A stretch of DNA of 64,000 bases from Peptococcaceae bacterium (lineage in GTDB: Bacteria; Bacillota; DSM-12270; Thermacetogeniales; Thermacetogeniaceae): positions 43,625 through 107,624 of the forward strand of contig JAHFCR010000004.1 of assembly GCA_023249405.1 (NCBI GenBank), written 5' to 3'. The notes beneath the pieces are model-generated. The model was not told the origin of the DNA, did no database searches, and saw nothing but the letters and a program-made list of their open reading frames with translations. Shown here piece after piece: positions 63,470 to 64,000 of the stretch (positions are counted from its first letter, which is position 1; the number at the start of each line of letters is the position of its first letter). A program made the position numbers and the translations under genes.

Positions 63470-63811
63470 ATGTACATCTCGTCATTATCCTCTTCGTCAA
63501 GCAACAGTGCCAGTTCCAGCACAAGCAGCAGCAGTCAGATAACACGGTTGGAAAAACAATTACAGAGCCTTCAGAAGCAACTGGACCAAATTAATCAGGG
63601 TGGTGGTGACGCTAAGACCAAACAGCAGGAAGCAGCGCTGATTGAGGCGCAGATCCAGCAGGTCGAAGCGCAAATTCAGCAGGTCGAATCTGAAAGCGCC
63701 AGTCAAAACCAAGCGTCCAGCCAACAGACAACATCCATCAATACCAATTATTCTGAAGGCAATATCGCATTGTCATCAAATTCAACCAATAAAATCAACA
63801 TTCAGGCATAG
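63470..63811 (+). CDS. FlxA-like coiled-coil protein
   Basis: 113 residues. A serine-rich N-terminus is followed by a glutamine-rich coiled coil (RLEKQLQSLQKQLDQINQG and EAQIQQVEAQIQQVESES), then a polar tail. The pattern is that of FlxA-like family proteins, whose function is unclear. GGGTGG precedes the ATG. Confidence 0.75.
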   Translation: MYISSLSSSSSNSASSSTSSSSQITRLEKQLQSLQKQLDQINQGGGDAKTKQQEAALIEAQIQQVEAQIQQVESESASQNQASSQQTTSINTNYSEGNIALSSNSTNKINIQA

Positions 63812-64000
63812 CGAAACGGCAATCTAGGGAGCATCACCGTTTTATGCTTCGGGGCTTTCTCTCAAGGCTGGACTCACTCGACCAGCAGATTGCCGTAGTA
63901 GAAAGACGGATCCTAGATCTCGTAAAAGCTATGGAGGCAGTTGGAACTCCTGGACACCATCCCGGGCGTTGACCGGATCGTTGCCATCGAAATCCTGGCG
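63812..64000 (+). pseudogene. IS110-type transposase fragment
   Basis: Directly after the FlxA-like stop an open frame reads REHHRFMLRGFLSRLDSLDQ and, after a one-base shift near 63940, ELLDTIPGVDRIVAIEILA, which is the IS110/IS116 central region before the transposase_20 domain. The N-terminal RuvC-like domain is missing and the 3' part continues outside the window. An inactive insertion remnant. Confidence 0.65.

Overview
The window reads as chromosome from an anaerobic, endospore-forming member of the Clostridia, most like the Peptococcaceae/Moorella-type lineages. The evidence is an uninterrupted sporulation sigma factor (sigK), a GerAB-type germination permease, the order alaS-ireB-ruvX-DUF1292-vanW-mltG, a type IV pilus system with no secretin gene in view, and corrinoid/methyl-tetrahydrofolate methyl transfer genes of the kind found in acetogens. 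Most of the window has balanced to GC-rich composition. Clearly AT-rich blocks (about 12.4-14.9 kb and 57.5-58.5 kb) look acquired. No rRNA, tRNA or CRISPR array was seen.

Region 1 (1-25.5 kb, mostly minus strand) interleaves aromatic biosynthesis and pilus genes. Read in the direction of transcription: sigK; radical SAM gene, yqeG, aroE, aroC, aroK, aroB; then pilB, a wrecked pilT, pilC and the major pilin; then a minor-pilin/assembly operon (pilW-like, pilX-like, prepilin, pilM, pilN, pilO, pilD, fimT-like); then tldD, pmbA, aroQ and a truncated Xaa-Pro peptidase gene. Between the two pilus blocks lies a plus-strand, partly AT-rich glycan cassette: a WbaP-type priming transferase, a family 2 glycosyltransferase and an O-antigen-ligase/polymerase-like protein next to the pilin gene. 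Pilin glycosylation is an attractive but unproven reading.

Region 2 (26-33.5 kb) is a divergent corrinoid methyltransferase cluster. The minus arm carries a corrinoid protein, a uroporphyrinogen-decarboxylase-like methyltransferase, a 41-residue mini-protein and a methyl-THF:corrinoid methyltransferase. The plus arm carries a second UroD-like methyltransferase, a PocR-AraC regulator and a second corrinoid protein. The ~670 bp between the arms holds five copies of a 16-bp box that resembles an AraC half-site, two pairs of them 20-21 bp apart. This is the most interesting regulatory structure in the window.

Region 3 (33.7-55.7 kb) is mainly housekeeping: HD-GYP, mltG, vanW, DUF1292, ruvX, aldo/keto reductase, ireB, alaS, AI-2E-family permease, small accessory genes, rarA, trxA, a MoxR-like ATPase plus VWA pair, mnmG, rhomboid, PIG-L deacetylase and an MFS exporter. 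alaS has a consensus sigma-A promoter and a ~330-nt structured leader that matches no riboswitch I can name.

Region 4 (55.8-64 kb) is accessory and decaying. It contains a truncated VOC gene, transposase and serine-recombinase remnants, an FkbM methyltransferase, an orphan GerAB permease, a set of small membrane or holin-like genes (two broken), an XRE/HicB pair with an unrecognised partner, an FlxA-like protein and an IS110-type fragment. Several true genes of 36-60 codons lie here and elsewhere; they were found by reading strong ribosome binding sites and overlaps.
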